DNA of 64,000 bases from Terribacillus halophilus (GCF_900162685.1 NZ_LT727828.1:1077425-1141424); one strand, 5' to 3'. Shown: positions 37,052 to 46,604, counted from the stretch's first letter. The notes: generated by a model not told the origin, from the sequence alone. A program made the numbers and translations.

Positions 37052-37837
37052 ATGCGTCCATGGCAGCGCAGAGCTTCTAAAGCACCACCTTCCTTTCGTC
37101 ATGTGCTTTTCATGAGTCTGTTTCTTTTTGCATTATTTATTTCATTAAGTTTATGGTTGGTAAACAGAGGACTTGAGCCCACTTTAATGGCAATTGCGGA
37201 AACAAAAACAGAGCAATTTGCCAAACAGGCAATCAACCAAGCGGTACAGGCGGAAAAGGAAGCGGATTTGGACTTGAATGCATTCGTGCAAGTAGAGGAA
37301 GATACAAATGGAAATGTCACGCACGCCAGCTGGGATGCAGCAACGGTTAACGAAGTGCTGCGCAAAGTAACGTTTCGGGTGCAAAATTATCTTCGTCTCA
37401 TGGAAGATGGCAAGATGCCTGCAGTGAGTGAGGAACAGCTTGCTGAGGAAGCAGCAGCTGATGTTATTCAAGAGCAGCTGGAAGAAAATTCAACACTCGT
37501 TGACATTCCGCTCGGCCAAGCAAGCAATAACGCCTTGCTAGCTAATCTTGGTCCGAAGATTCCTGTTAAATTTGAAATGATCGGTTATGTGGAATCAGGT
37601 GTAGATGTGAAAGTGGAGGAGTATGGTATCAATAACGCAATGTTTGTGTTCATGGTCGAAATTAAAGCAAATGTACGGATTATTATCCCTTTCTCAACCA
37701 AGACAACTACAGTGACACAGGAGGTTCTGCTCGGGAGTACCGTCATCCAAGGGCAGGTGCCTGAATTTTATAGTGGCGGAGGGCAAACTGGGTCGTCACC
37801 ATCTTTTTCCATTCCAATGCAAAAGGAAGGCGAATAA
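37052..37837 (+). CDS. yunB: Sporulation protein YunB
   Basis: The 261-residue protein has one N-terminal membrane helix (about 20-40: VLFMSLFLFALFISLSLWLV) and an extracytoplasmic domain typical of YunB (RGLEPTLMAIAETKTEQFA, IPVKFEMIGYVESGVDV, FSTKTTTVTQEVLLG). In B. subtilis it is made in the mother cell and needed for normal spores. ATG 37052 is seven bases after AAGGGGG; the longer frame starts inside the terminator hairpin and is unlikely. Confidence 0.9.
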   Translation: MRPWQRRASKAPPSFRHVLFMSLFLFALFISLSLWLVNRGLEPTLMAIAETKTEQFAKQAINQAVQAEKEADLDLNAFVQVEEDTNGNVTHASWDAATVNEVLRKVTFRVQNYLRLMEDGKMPAVSEEQLAEEAAADVIQEQLEENSTLVDIPLGQASNNALLANLGPKIPVKFEMIGYVESGVDVKVEEYGINNAMFVFMVEIKANVRIIIPFSTKTTTVTQEVLLGSTVIQGQVPEFYSGGGQTGSSPSFSIPMQKEGE

Positions 37838-37855
37838 ATCAGCCTTCCTTTTTTT
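37821..37855. terminator. Terminator between convergent yunB and lytH
   Basis: AAAGGAAGGC pairs perfectly with GCCTTCCTTT, followed by T-rich sequence. It overlaps the last codons of yunB and the stop of lytH. Confidence 0.85.
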
Positions 37856-38831
37856 GCTGCTTTGATTTTTGTTCCCATATACGTAAATAGGGGTAAGGAT
37901 CAAATGAAAACTCGGAGTGGCCGTTATCCTTGTACATACCATAATGCAGATGAGGAGGAAATTTGCCAGACGTGCCAGGCGGACCATATCCGCTTGCGCC
38001 GACATAGCCAATCACATCGCCTGGTTTGACGATATTGCCGACAGATACACCCTTTTCAAAGCCATTCAAATGCGCGTAGTAATGGTAAATATTATTGCTG
38101 TCCCGGAGGCCGATACGCCATCCGCCATACAAGTTCCAGCCTTTCAATTCGACGACACCATAAGTGGTTGCATAAACAGGAACACCGTAGTTAGCAAAAA
38201 TGTCGGTACCTTCATGAATGCGTCGTCCCCCAAAACCACGGGCGTCTCCCCATGTATTTCGGTAGCTGTAGTTATGATGCAGCGGCAGCGGGAAAGAACG
38301 GTTGTCGAGCTCAATCGTACCAAATTGCTCGTACAGCTTAGCAGTATTCATAATCGTCTGGACGGTTAAATCGCGCTCGTAATAATTCCAAAGGGCGATC
38401 TTAAAGTCGTCTTTTGTCGTTCCGGTGCGCTGGATAAATGAAGCCATTGTATAAAGTACATCTTCCGGATTATCCGGGTCAGCCAAACGATCTCCATTAC
38501 CATCCCGCCCAAGACCTTGGAACCATGAAATAGTGGATTCATTTGCTTCTGCTTTTTTATGTTCTGTTATACCGAACCATTTTTCCTCTGGAATCGTGAT
38601 GGCAATCAGTTTTTCAGCTTCTGATTTTGATGCCGCTGGCAGGTTGTGTTCGTATTGATCGATGGCAGCCAAATAGTACCACGGCAGCCCCGTTGCAGCT
38701 GCTGTCTTCTTATAGAGGGCCATGCGCTCAAGTTTTGGGTCACTTTCTTTGTCTGCTTGCTTCGCGGAAGCAGGCAATGGACAGCTGCTCAGCAGGACAG
38801 CTAGCAGTATAATCACATGCATTTTTTTCAT
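37839..38831 (-). CDS. lytH: L-Ala--D-Glu endopeptidase LytH (M23 family)
   Basis: The 330-residue secreted protein has a signal peptide (MKKMHVIILLAVLLSS, cleavage near PASA-K). An N-terminal helical domain follows, then a C-terminal M23 metallopeptidase domain with zinc ligands in IHEGTDIFA and HLHYG. LytH trims peptide side chains of spore cortex peptidoglycan late in sporulation. ATG 38831 follows AAGGTGAG; the frame upstream to 38936 has no site. Convergent with yunB, as in B. subtilis. Confidence 0.92.
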   Translation of the reverse strand: MKKMHVIILLAVLLSSCPLPASAKQADKESDPKLERMALYKKTAAATGLPWYYLAAIDQYEHNLPAASKSEAEKLIAITIPEEKWFGITEHKKAEANESTISWFQGLGRDGNGDRLADPDNPEDVLYTMASFIQRTGTTKDDFKIALWNYYERDLTVQTIMNTAKLYEQFGTIELDNRSFPLPLHHNYSYRNTWGDARGFGGRRIHEGTDIFANYGVPVYATTYGVVELKGWNLYGGWRIGLRDSNNIYHYYAHLNGFEKGVSVGNIVKPGDVIGYVGASGYGPPGTSGKFPPHLHYGMYKDNGHSEFSFDPYPYLRIWEQKSKQQKKEG

Positions 38832-38977
38832 ATGCTGCTCACCTTTCTTTACTTGTGTGCCGTTAGTTTGTACAGTGTTTGGAATTTCATAACTGCTAAT
38901 AGCGGATAGATGGAAGAGGAGCGAAATTACAGACAAAATATGCTACACTAGAAACAAGATAGGGGAGTCGATAGCTG

Positions 38978-39259
38978 GTGAAAACAACCATACAAGGCAA
39001 ACAGTACGAGGTGGTGCAGGATGTAAAGAATGCCTTTCAAGAACAGGCATTTCACGATCGCTACAGCGAAATCCTGACGAAATATGATTATATTGTGGGG
39101 GATTGGGGCTATGAGCAGCTTCGTTTAAAGGGCTTCTTTGACGACGAAAACCCAAAATCTACCTTTGATACGAAAATAAGTACGTTGGAAGATTATCTGT
39201 ATGAGTATTGTAATTTTGGCTGCGCGTACTTTGTTGTGAAAAAATCACCGGCAAAGTAA
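38978..39259 (+). CDS. yutD: YutD family protein
   Basis: The 93-residue acidic cytoplasmic protein of the YutD/DUF1027 family has NAFQEQAFHDRYSEILTKYD and IVGDWGYEQLRLKGFF. Function unknown. GTG 38978 is ten bases after AGGGGAG. First of yutD-yutE-yutF. Confidence 0.9.
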   Translation: MKTTIQGKQYEVVQDVKNAFQEQAFHDRYSEILTKYDYIVGDWGYEQLRLKGFFDDENPKSTFDTKISTLEDYLYEYCNFGCAYFVVKKSPAK

Positions 39260-39284
39260 ACGTGTAAAGAGAGGGGCTAATACG

Positions 39285-39728
39285 ATGTACTTTGTGGATA
39301 AACAAAAAATTGAAGGAATACTTACATATATGGAAGAGCTGCTTGCTGCTGATATAACGTCAACGGAAGAGCTCACAGGCAAGCTGGCTATGGAACGTCG
39401 GGCGCAGCTGCTCATTGAAGCTATACTGGATACCGGCAATAGCGTAATCGATGGATTTATCATGCGTGATCCGGGCAGCTATGATGATATTATCGATATT
39501 CTTGCTGATGAGCAGGTGATTGCTGAAAACGCAGCACCAGCTTTTAAAGAAGTAATCGCACTACGTAAAATGCTTACAGGGGACTATTTGCATGTAAACC
39601 ATCAAACGCTAGCAGACACGATGGACAAGCACAAAGCACTTCTTGCACAATACGTGAAATGGGTTAGAGACTATCTAGTGAATGAAACGCGGACAGCTTC
39701 CGCTTTTGCAAGGAGCGATCAAGACTGA
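39285..39728 (+). CDS. yutE: DUF86 / HepT-like protein YutE
   Basis: The 147-residue all-helical HEPN-type protein resembles HepT (DUF86). The HepT RNase motif R-x(4-6)-H should lie near RKMLTGDYLHVNH; the arginine is present, but the spacing and tyrosine motif are altered. No MNT nucleotidyltransferase antitoxin is next to it, so it is unlikely to be a working toxin. It overlaps the yutF start by one base. Confidence 0.88.
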   Translation: MYFVDKQKIEGILTYMEELLAADITSTEELTGKLAMERRAQLLIEAILDTGNSVIDGFIMRDPGSYDDIIDILADEQVIAENAAPAFKEVIALRKMLTGDYLHVNHQTLADTMDKHKALLAQYVKWVRDYLVNETRTASAFARSDQD

Positions 39729-40495
39729 TGAAAGCATATGATGGCTATTTAATCGACTTAGATGGAACCATGTATCTTGGCAGCAAACGAATTAATGCTG
39801 CTCCAGGATTCATTCACCGATTAAGGGAGGCTGGCAGGAAGTATCTGTTTGTGACGAATAACTCGACACGTACACAAGAGCAAGTAGCCGCCAAGCTGCG
39901 CCAAATGGATATAGAAGCCCAACCTGAGGATGTGTTTACAACCAGTATGGCAACGGCAGCGTATATTCGTGAGCAAAAGCCAGCTGCACGTGTCTATGCC
40001 ATAGGTGAGGAAGGCTTGTTTGATGCTTTGGCGAAAGAAGAACTGACTGTTGCTGATGAAGACTGTGATTACGTTGTTGTTGGACTTGATACAGCTATTA
40101 CTTATGAGAAGCTGGCGAAAGCATGTTTATTAGTTCGGGCAGGTGCTACGTTTCTGTCTACGAACAGCGACAAAGCCCTTCCAACTGAAGCAGGCTTATT
40201 ACCAGGAAATGGATCGTTAACAGCTGTTGTATCAGTCAGCACAGGAATAGAGCCAATCTTTATCGGTAAACCCGAAAGCATCATGATGGAGCAGGCGAGA
40301 AAGCTATTAAAGCTGGACAAAGAGCAGGTCGTCATGGTCGGAGATAACTATTTAACCGATATTACAGCTGGCATTCGAGCGGGCATGGACACACTCATGG
40401 TTTGCACAGGTTTCACAAAGCGAGAAGAGCTGCCATCGCTGCATCCAAAACCAACTTATACAATTGACACATTGGATGAATGGGAATTTAAATAA
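39728..40495 (+). CDS. yutF: HAD-IIA family phosphatase YutF
   Basis: The 255-residue NagD-type HAD hydrolase has motif I LIDLDGTMYLG, motif II FVTNNSTRT, the cap with VYAIGEEGLFDAL, the motif III lysine in FIGKPES and motif IV VGDNYLTDI. It dephosphorylates small sugar phosphates or nucleotides; exact substrate unknown. Start ATG 39728 overlaps the yutE stop. Confidence 0.94.
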   Translation: MKAYDGYLIDLDGTMYLGSKRINAAPGFIHRLREAGRKYLFVTNNSTRTQEQVAAKLRQMDIEAQPEDVFTTSMATAAYIREQKPAARVYAIGEEGLFDALAKEELTVADEDCDYVVVGLDTAITYEKLAKACLLVRAGATFLSTNSDKALPTEAGLLPGNGSLTAVVSVSTGIEPIFIGKPESIMMEQARKLLKLDKEQVVMVGDNYLTDITAGIRAGMDTLMVCTGFTKREELPSLHPKPTYTIDTLDEWEFK

Positions 40496-40530
40496 GGAGC
40501 ATGCCTAGGAAATTAGGCAGCTCCTTTTTC
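40494..40530 (+). terminator. yutF terminator
   Basis: AAGGAGC pairs with GCTCCTT, with an inner GCCT/AGGC stem, followed by T5. Confidence 0.88.
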
Positions 40531-40566
40531 TTTGTCTGGCTAGCGGTTAATATCCCCTTTAAAGCT

Positions 40567-41064
40567 TTATCCGTCAATATTTTCTTCTTCATTCTGGCTA
40601 TGTGCGAGTCTGCTGGCAGCAGCTGCTGCAATGGCTCCGACAATATCATCGAGGAAAGTATGGCACTCTCCGCTGCTCTTGTCATTAAGTTTTTCCAGAA
40701 TACCTGGTTTTTGTTTATCGATATAGCCGTAATTGGTAAACCCAATTGATCCATAGAGGTTGATGATGGAAAGGGCGATAACTTCATCAATTCCGTACAA
40801 GCTCTCATCACGTTCAAGAGTATCCTGTAACGGCTGCTCAAGTTTTCCCTGTTCTGCCAACACATCTAACTGGATACCAGTCAGGATGGCGTTTTGCACT
40901 TCCCTTTTGGATAATACACGCTCTACATTATAAATACACCGATCCATTGTCAGGCCAGGATAATATTTTTCCTGCAGATAATGTACCAGTTCTGCAATAT
41001 CTTCTACTTGTACACCTCGTTCAATCAGCCATTCTCTTGCTTTTTTTTCTAATTCTGCTGTCAT
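40567..41064 (-). CDS. yutG: Phosphatidylglycerophosphatase A-like protein YutG
   Basis: The 165-residue protein of the PgpA/YutG family has GIDEVIALSIINLYGSIGF in the middle and CHTFLDDIVGAIAAAAASR at the end, the acidic motif expected in the active site. In Gram-positive bacteria these soluble, shorter forms lack the C-terminal membrane helices of E. coli PgpA. Likely acts on phosphatidylglycerophosphate or a related substrate; this is inferred. It is opposite to its neighbours. Confidence 0.85.
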   Translation of the reverse strand: MTAELEKKAREWLIERGVQVEDIAELVHYLQEKYYPGLTMDRCIYNVERVLSKREVQNAILTGIQLDVLAEQGKLEQPLQDTLERDESLYGIDEVIALSIINLYGSIGFTNYGYIDKQKPGILEKLNDKSSGECHTFLDDIVGAIAAAAASRLAHSQNEEENIDG

Positions 41065-41188
41065 ATGATCACGTCACTTTCTATGTATGATTCGGTTAGC
41101 AGTATACCCTGTTAGCTTATGCGTCAACCATCTGTACTTGAACATGATTCTTTTAGTTGCTTCATAAAATGTATCAGGAGGTGTTTGT

Positions 41189-42148
41189 GTGCTACAGCTA
41201 ATGCAGCAATATATACCGGGGTTCACCGACAAACCCGTCTCTTACCGGAATTATCACGCTTATCAGACAATGGAACGTCTTTATGTTATTATACCAGCTC
41301 GAACGGATCAAGACAGCTATTATGAATTGGCAGCGATAACGGCATATATGCAGGAGAATGGTTTTCCGCGAATAGCACAGCCGATGATTACGACAGAAGG
41401 GCAAATTATTACCGTGTATGAAAATACACCTTATCTTGTCGTCGAGATGCCGCCTCCTTACCCTGTTCGCCTAGGTGCTCATGGTGCAGAATTAGCGGCG
41501 TTTCACGAGCTTGGCGCTGCTTGTCCTTTCGCTCCGGACACTTTATCCAGCTATGGTATGTGGAGTGAATTGTGGACGGCGCGCTTAGCGCAGGGAGAGA
41601 AGCTGTATGCAGAGCTTTATCAAAAACGGCCGCTAACGCATGAGGAACGCTTTTTCTTAGATACTTTTCCTTATGTGATTGGCAGGTCAGAACTGGCTAT
41701 TCAATATGTAAATGAGACGAACGGCGAGTTCCGTTTCACGGAGGCTGATCAGGCTACGACTGTTTTCATGAAATACCAATCCGAATTAACAGAAACGTAT
41801 GTACTGCCGCATCAGATTATTTATGATCATCCAGCACGTGATTTGGCAGAATATGTCCGAACTGCATTTGGAAAAAAAGAAGAGGAAGACATAATAGAAT
41901 TTCTTCCTACCTATATGCAGGCACGACCACTTTCTGTTTTTGGCATGCGTCTCTTGTATGCGCGACTCATTATGCCGCTGCACATATTTGATCAGATGGA
42001 GTTAGGATTAACCGGGACAGCGGGAGCCGCATATGAAACACTAATTATGCAGCAGCGAACGTATGAACAGCGTTTAACCGGCTTATTCCAACATTTGCAA
42101 GTGGATACTCGTTCCCTAGAGATACCTGTGTTGGAAAATTATTTGTAA
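41189..42148 (+). CDS. yutH: Spore coat-associated kinase-like protein YutH
   Basis: The 319-residue protein is a distant member of the CotS/YutH group with a protein-kinase-like (choline kinase) fold. VEMPPPYPVRLGAHGAELAA and TVFMKYQSELTETYVLPHQI belong to its two lobes. The usual catalytic HGD/DFD motifs are weak (YDHPARDLAEYVRT in the expected place), so it may be a pseudokinase of the coat. GTG 41189 is chosen because AGGAGGTG lies five bases upstream. Confidence 0.85.
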   Translation: MLQLMQQYIPGFTDKPVSYRNYHAYQTMERLYVIIPARTDQDSYYELAAITAYMQENGFPRIAQPMITTEGQIITVYENTPYLVVEMPPPYPVRLGAHGAELAAFHELGAACPFAPDTLSSYGMWSELWTARLAQGEKLYAELYQKRPLTHEERFFLDTFPYVIGRSELAIQYVNETNGEFRFTEADQATTVFMKYQSELTETYVLPHQIIYDHPARDLAEYVRTAFGKKEEEDIIEFLPTYMQARPLSVFGMRLLYARLIMPLHIFDQMELGLTGTAGAAYETLIMQQRTYEQRLTGLFQHLQVDTRSLEIPVLENYL

Positions 42149-42154
42149 ATATGG

Positions 42155-42183
42155 TTGCGGTAATAGATTCATAGGGTTATAAT
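42155..42183 (+). promoter_or_regulatory. Promoter of hom-thrC-thrB
   Basis: TTGCGG at 42155 and TATAAT at 42178 with 17-base spacing, 53 bases before the hom start. No leader peptide or T-box is visible. Confidence 0.75.
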
Positions 42184-42235
42184 GTCCTTTATATAAAAAC
42201 ATTTGTTTATTTCAGGTGGACAGGAGATGGGCGAG

Positions 42236-43531
42236 ATGAAACAAAAGATTCAAATCGGCTTATGCGGACTAGGTACAGTCGGAAGCGGAGTCGTACAGAT
42301 ATTACAGGATCATCAAGAACAAATCCGCTACAAGCTTGGCTGTGAAGTAGAAGTAGCAAAAGTACTCGTGAAAAACAAAGAAAAGAAGCGGGAATACATT
42401 GGGGATGCTAGCATCCTGACGACAGATCCAGCAGATATTACCGATAACTCTGCTATTGATATTGTTGTTGAAGTAATGGGCGGCATGGAGGATACGTATC
42501 AGCTGCTCGAACGCAGTATCCGCAATCGCAAGCATATCGTGACGGCTAACAAGGACTTGATGGCAGAGGAAGGCGATAAGCTGTTTGCATTGTCTCAGGA
42601 ATATAATACCGATATTTATTACGAAGCTAGTGTAGCTGGCGGGATTCCAATACTCAGAACCTTAAGTGACGGCCTTGCTTCTGATAAGATTCAAAAAGTA
42701 ATGGGGATTGTTAATGGTACGACAAACTTTATTTTGACGAAGATGACCGATGAGAATCTTCCTTTTGAACCAGTATTGCAGGAAGCGCAGGCACTTGGAT
42801 TCGCAGAAGCAGATCCGACTTCGGATGTCGAAGGCTTGGATGCAGCGCGCAAAATGACGTTATTAGCGAATTTGGCTTTTAAGATGCCAGTCGCATATGA
42901 AGATGTCGAAGTTTCTGGTATCACATCCATTACCCAAGAAGACATTGATTTTGCCGGAAGATTAGGCTACCAAATGAAATTGATTGGTATTGCAGCAATG
43001 GATGATGGAAAAGTCGAAGTAAGTGTAGAGCCTACTTTGCTGCCGACAGCCCATCCGCTGGCTCAAGTAAAAAATGAATATAATGCTGTTTATGTATACG
43101 GGCAAGCAGTCGGCGAAACGATGTTTTACGGTCCAGGCGCAGGCGGATTACCAACAGCTACCGCAGTCGTATCGGATTTAATGGAAGTGGTCAAAAATGT
43201 CCGTCTAGGGGTCAGCGGGAAAGCTTATGTGACACCGCAGTACAGGAAAGCTTTGAAAGACAATACACAGAAACATGCGAAGTACTTTGTCCGAGTAGAA
43301 GCAGAGGACCAGACAGGTGCTTTCCATGCGGTGACGAATGTTTTCGCTGGTGAAAATGTGTCGTTTGCAAAAATTCTTCAATTGCCGCACGCAAGCTCCA
43401 AAACAGCAGAAGTCGTTATGGTGACACATAAGCATAGCAAACAGCAAATCGAAAACAGCATACAGCAGCTGGAAAAATTAGATGTCGTGAAACGTGTTAT
43501 CAGCTGTTATCGTGTAGACGGAGAGGATTGA
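42236..43531 (+). CDS. hom: Homoserine dehydrogenase
   Basis: The 431-residue enzyme reduces aspartate semialdehyde to homoserine. It has the NAD(P) motif [11 protein letters not shown], the catalytic core [13 protein letters not shown] and [34 protein letters not shown], and a C-terminal ACT domain ([17 protein letters not shown]) for threonine feedback. ATG 42236 is seven bases after AGGAGAT. First gene of hom-thrC-thrB; its stop overlaps an upstream TTG of thrC. Confidence 0.97.
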   Translation: MKQKIQIGLCGLGTVGSGVVQILQDHQEQIRYKLGCEVEVAKVLVKNKEKKREYIGDASILTTDPADITDNSAIDIVVEVMGGMEDTYQLLERSIRNRKHIVTANKDLMAEEGDKLFALSQEYNTDIYYEASVAGGIPILRTLSDGLASDKIQKVMGIVNGTTNFILTKMTDENLPFEPVLQEAQALGFAEADPTSDVEGLDAARKMTLLANLAFKMPVAYEDVEVSGITSITQEDIDFAGRLGYQMKLIGIAAMDDGKVEVSVEPTLLPTAHPLAQVKNEYNAVYVYGQAVGETMFYGPGAGGLPTATAVVSDLMEVVKNVRLGVSGKAYVTPQYRKALKDNTQKHAKYFVRVEAEDQTGAFHAVTNVFAGENVSFAKILQLPHASSKTAEVVMVTHKHSKQQIENSIQQLEKLDVVKRVISCYRVDGED

Positions 43532-43536
43532 TCAAG

Positions 43537-44592
43537 ATGGTATGGCAGGGACTTTTGGAAGCATACAAAGCACATTTACCTATTTCTGACGAAACACCAG
43601 CAGTAAGTTTAGGAGAAGGAAACACACCACTCGTCAAACTTGAGAAACTATCGGCTGCTTATGGAATCAACGCTTATGCCAAGATAGAGGGAGCGAATCC
43701 GACGGGCAGCTTTAAAGACCGCGGGATGGTCATGGCGATAGCCAAAGCAAAGGAAGCAGGAGCGAAAGCGGTTATCTGCGCTTCGACGGGCAATACGTCC
43801 GCCTCCGCTGCTGCTTATGCTGCCCGAGCTGGTATGCGTTGCTTCGTCGTAATCCCAGAAGGCAAGATTGCCCAAGGCAAGTTGGCACAAGCCGTCATGT
43901 ATGGCGCGGAAATATTTTCGATTGCAGGCAATTTTGACGATGCCCTGCGGGTTGTCCGCAATTTGAGTGAAACCGAGCCAGTAGCACTAGTGAACTCTGT
44001 TAATCCTTACCGTCTCGAAGGACAAAAGACGGCAGCTTTTGAGCTGTGCGAGCAATTGGGACAAGCACCTGATTATCTGTTCATTCCAGTCGGAAATGCC
44101 GGTAACATTAGTGCCTATTGGAAAGGCTTCAAAGAATATGAACAGGAAAAAGGCTACAGTCTGCCAGTATTGAAAGGTTATCAAGCTAGCGGAGCGGCAC
44201 CGATTGTTCATGACCGTGTGTTTGAAAATCCAGAGACAGTTGGTACTGCTATCCGTATCGGAAACCCAGCCAGCTGGCAAAAAGCAACTTCAGCAAGAGA
44301 TGAATCAGGCGGTACGATTGATGAAGTAACAGATGAGCAGATTATCGCTGCATATCAAAAAATCGCTCGTGAGGAAGGCATATTTGCTGAACCAGGTTCC
44401 TGTGCTTCCTTTGCAGGACTATTGAAAGCTTTGGAGCAAGGAGAAGTAGCTAAGGGTGCTACTGTTACTTGTGTATTAACGGGCAATGGTTTGAAGGATC
44501 CGCATACAGCTATTGAATACAGTACAATCAAGCCGGTCGTTCTGCCCAACGAAGAGCAAGTGATTGCCCAAGCAATCAAGGAGCGGATGTAA
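43537..44592 (+). CDS. thrC: Threonine synthase
   Basis: The 351-residue PLP enzyme converts O-phosphohomoserine to threonine. The PLP lysine is Lys60 in [11 protein letters not shown], and the phosphate loop is in [15 protein letters not shown]. The length equals the B. subtilis enzyme. ATG 43537 is preferred over TTG 43528, as GGAGAGG lies about ten bases before it. Confidence 0.97.
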   Translation: MVWQGLLEAYKAHLPISDETPAVSLGEGNTPLVKLEKLSAAYGINAYAKIEGANPTGSFKDRGMVMAIAKAKEAGAKAVICASTGNTSASAAAYAARAGMRCFVVIPEGKIAQGKLAQAVMYGAEIFSIAGNFDDALRVVRNLSETEPVALVNSVNPYRLEGQKTAAFELCEQLGQAPDYLFIPVGNAGNISAYWKGFKEYEQEKGYSLPVLKGYQASGAAPIVHDRVFENPETVGTAIRIGNPASWQKATSARDESGGTIDEVTDEQIIAAYQKIAREEGIFAEPGSCASFAGLLKALEQGEVAKGATVTCVLTGNGLKDPHTAIEYSTIKPVVLPNEEQVIAQAIKERM

Positions 44593-45495
44593 ATGAAACG
44601 CTGGCAAATACGTGTACCTGCAAGTACAGCTAATATCGGACCAGGCTTTGATTCAATTGGCATTGCATTGGATCTGTACTTGGAACTGGAAGTGCAGCCT
44701 GCTGCAGAATGGGAATTCATTGCCGCATCAGATGCTGTACAAGGTCTTCCGTCTGGCAAAGATAACATGATCTATGAAACTGCACATCATGTTGCCAAGC
44801 AGTATGGCTTTGAGGATTTGCCAGCTTGTTCGGTTCGGATGAGAAGCGATATCCCGCTGGCCAGAGGACTCGGAAGCAGTGCAACCGCACTTGTCGCAGG
44901 AATTGAGCTGGCAGATTGCCTTCTATCATTAGCGCTCGGTGATGCAGAGAAACTCGATCTAGCTGTCAGTCTCGAAGGCCATCCAGATAATGCTGCGCCA
45001 TCGATTTTAGGCGGCTGTGTGATTGGTTATTATGATGGCGACGTCCATTATGTTCAAACACCGATTGATCATGTGCGCTTTTTAGCTGTCATCCCCCCTT
45101 TTGAGCTGGCAACATCAGCTGCCAGAGCTGTTCTTCCAGATCAATTAGCTTATAAAGAAGCCGTGCAAGCGAGCGGTGTCGCGAATGTAGCCGTAGCAGC
45201 TCTGCTGCAGCAGAATTGGAAGCTGCTTGGAGAAATGATGGAGAAGGATCTTTTCCACCAGCCATACCGACAAGCGATGATACCGCATTATGAGGAAATA
45301 GCAGACTCCTTGCAAGAAGCAGCTTATGGTGTTTATTTAAGCGGTGCTGGGCCTACGATGATTGCAATAGTCAGTGAAGCGCAAGCTGCTTCTGTACACG
45401 CGCAATATCAACAGAAGTATCCGGCGTTTGAATGGGTATTGCTGTCTTGTGCGAAGAATGGAAGCTGTACAGAAGAGTTAGCAGTTGAAGCATAA
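44593..45495 (+). CDS. thrB: Homoserine kinase
   Basis: The 300-residue GHMP-family kinase phosphorylates homoserine with ATP. The ATP loop is PLARGLGSSATALVAG; the family start PASTANIGPGFDSIGIAL and the C-terminal YLSGAGPTMIAIV are present. The ATG directly follows the thrC stop. Last gene of the operon, ending at a strong hairpin. Confidence 0.97.
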   Translation: MKRWQIRVPASTANIGPGFDSIGIALDLYLELEVQPAAEWEFIAASDAVQGLPSGKDNMIYETAHHVAKQYGFEDLPACSVRMRSDIPLARGLGSSATALVAGIELADCLLSLALGDAEKLDLAVSLEGHPDNAAPSILGGCVIGYYDGDVHYVQTPIDHVRFLAVIPPFELATSAARAVLPDQLAYKEAVQASGVANVAVAALLQQNWKLLGEMMEKDLFHQPYRQAMIPHYEEIADSLQEAAYGVYLSGAGPTMIAIVSEAQAASVHAQYQQKYPAFEWVLLSCAKNGSCTEELAVEA

Positions 45496-45498
45496 TAG

Positions 45499-45535
45499 AA
45501 CCCACAGAAATTTTAAGAATTTCTGTGGGTTTTGT
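45499..45535 (+). terminator. hom-thrCB terminator
   Basis: AACCCACAGAAATT pairs perfectly with AATTTCTGTGGGTT around a five-base loop, then T-rich sequence. Confidence 0.92.
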
Positions 45536-45550
45536 ATTTATGCATAAAAT

Positions 45551-45586
45551 AAAAACCCACTGGGAAAGAGATATTTCCTCGTGGGT
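45551..45586 (-). terminator. yutI terminator
   Basis: ACCCAC pairs with GTGGGT, with an inner GGGAAA/TTTCC stem; A5 on the plus strand gives a T tail on the minus transcript. Confidence 0.78.
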
Positions 45587-45598
45587 CTATTCATTCTA

Positions 45599-45823
45599 TT
45601 AAAATACTTGCTCGATCTCACGCACGCCAGGTACTTCTGCCATCAAGGCACGCTCAATACCAGCTTTTAATGTGATCGTAGAGCTTGGGCAGTTACCGCA
45701 TGCTCCCATAAGACGCAGGCGCACGATACCTTCATCAACATCGACTAGCTCGACGTCACCGCCGTCACGCAGCAAGAATGGACGTAATTTGTTCAATACT
45801 TCTTGTACTTGGTTTTCCATCAT
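45599..45823 (-). CDS. yutI: NifU-like Fe-S carrier YutI
   Basis: The 74-residue protein is a single NifU C-terminal (Nfu) domain: [20 protein letters not shown] and the cluster-binding CxxC in [16 protein letters not shown]. It carries Fe-S clusters from the SUF scaffold to target proteins. ATG 45823 or 45820 are both possible. It is divergent from yuzD and alone in its transcript. Confidence 0.93.
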   Translation of the reverse strand: MMENQVQEVLNKLRPFLLRDGGDVELVDVDEGIVRLRLMGACGNCPSSTITLKAGIERALMAEVPGVREIEQVF

Positions 45824-45980
45824 CCATTATCCCCCTTACGATTATATATCTATTATAAATCGTTTCAGATAAAAAATCCACGCTAGTCAACTGAGAAATT
45901 TTATCAATTAAAAATTTCCATTCCAACATTTTGTTCATTACGGTAAACTGAAGCTACTAGCAGACGAAAGGACGGATAAG

Positions 45981-46295
45981 ATGGCAACAAGGATTAGCGT
46001 TTATGGGGCAGAAATCATTTGCGCAAGCTGTGTGAATGCACCAAGCTCCAAAGACACGTATGAATGGCTGCAGGCTGCGTTAGGGCGAAAGTTTAAAGAC
46101 AATCAGTTTGAATTTGAGTACATCGATATCCACGAACCGCCTGCAGAAGCAAGGCACAAGCAGTTTGCCGAACTGGTGATGGAAGACGATTTGTTTTATC
46201 CAGTTGTCCTTGTCGATGGGGAGATAGCAGGTGAAGGTATAATTTCACTGAAAGCTGTTACAAAGGCTGTTGAGAAGGCGGTCAGCGCAAGCTAG
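45981..46295 (+). CDS. yuzD: DUF1462 thioredoxin-like protein YuzD
   Basis: The 104-residue protein has the YuzD pattern: ISVYGAEIICASCVNAPSSK with a CxxC, and FYPVVLVDGEIAGEG, which resembles the cis-proline and glycine region of a thioredoxin fold. Possibly a thiol-disulfide or Fe-S related protein; the adjacent Nfu gene hints at the latter. Function not established. Confidence 0.88.
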   Translation: MATRISVYGAEIICASCVNAPSSKDTYEWLQAALGRKFKDNQFEFEYIDIHEPPAEARHKQFAELVMEDDLFYPVVLVDGEIAGEGIISLKAVTKAVEKAVSAS

Positions 46296-46300
46296 TTGTG

Positions 46301-46359
46301 CTCCTATCCTGCAGTGTGGTAGCATTATCTTTTGATAGTGTTACATCCTAGAATAGGAG
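46301..46359 (+). promoter_or_regulatory. Long hairpin covering the yuzB ribosome site
   Basis: CTCCTAT at 46301-46307 pairs with ATAGGAG at 46353-46359. An imperfect inner stem (TAGCATTATC with GATAGTGTTA) closes on TTTT. AGGAG of the 3' arm is the yuzB ribosome site. No T run follows, so it is not a standard terminator; it could modulate translation. Confidence 0.6.
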
Positions 46360-46367
46360 TGAGCGGG

Positions 46368-46604
46368 ATGAATCCGATCATTGAATTTTGCGTAAACAAT
46401 CTGGCCACTGGTTCACAGGAGGCTTTTGAAAAGCTCGACAGTGATCCTGGTCTTGATGTAATAGAATATGGCTGTACAAGCTTTTGCGGCATATGCGCCC
46501 AGCATCTGTTTGCGTTAGTAAACGGAGAGCCGGTGACTGCAGAGACAGCCGATGAGCTTGTCCAAAATGTTTACAAGTTCATTGAAGAAAATCCATTATT
46601 TTAA
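46368..46604 (+). CDS. yuzB: DUF1450 protein YuzB
   Basis: The 78-residue protein has the YuzB pattern: [20 protein letters not shown], then [21 protein letters not shown] with three or four cysteines that could bind a metal or an Fe-S cluster. Function unknown. ATG 46368 is eight bases after AGGAGT; the frame further up is spurious. Confidence 0.88.
   Translation: MNPIIEFCVNNLATGSQEAFEKLDSDPGLDVIEYGCTSFCGICAQHLFALVNGEPVTAETADELVQNVYKFIEENPLF

Noticed and set aside
40501..40749. Plus-strand hydrophobic open frame
   Set aside because: It is antisense to yutG and starts inside the yutF terminator; no ribosome site.
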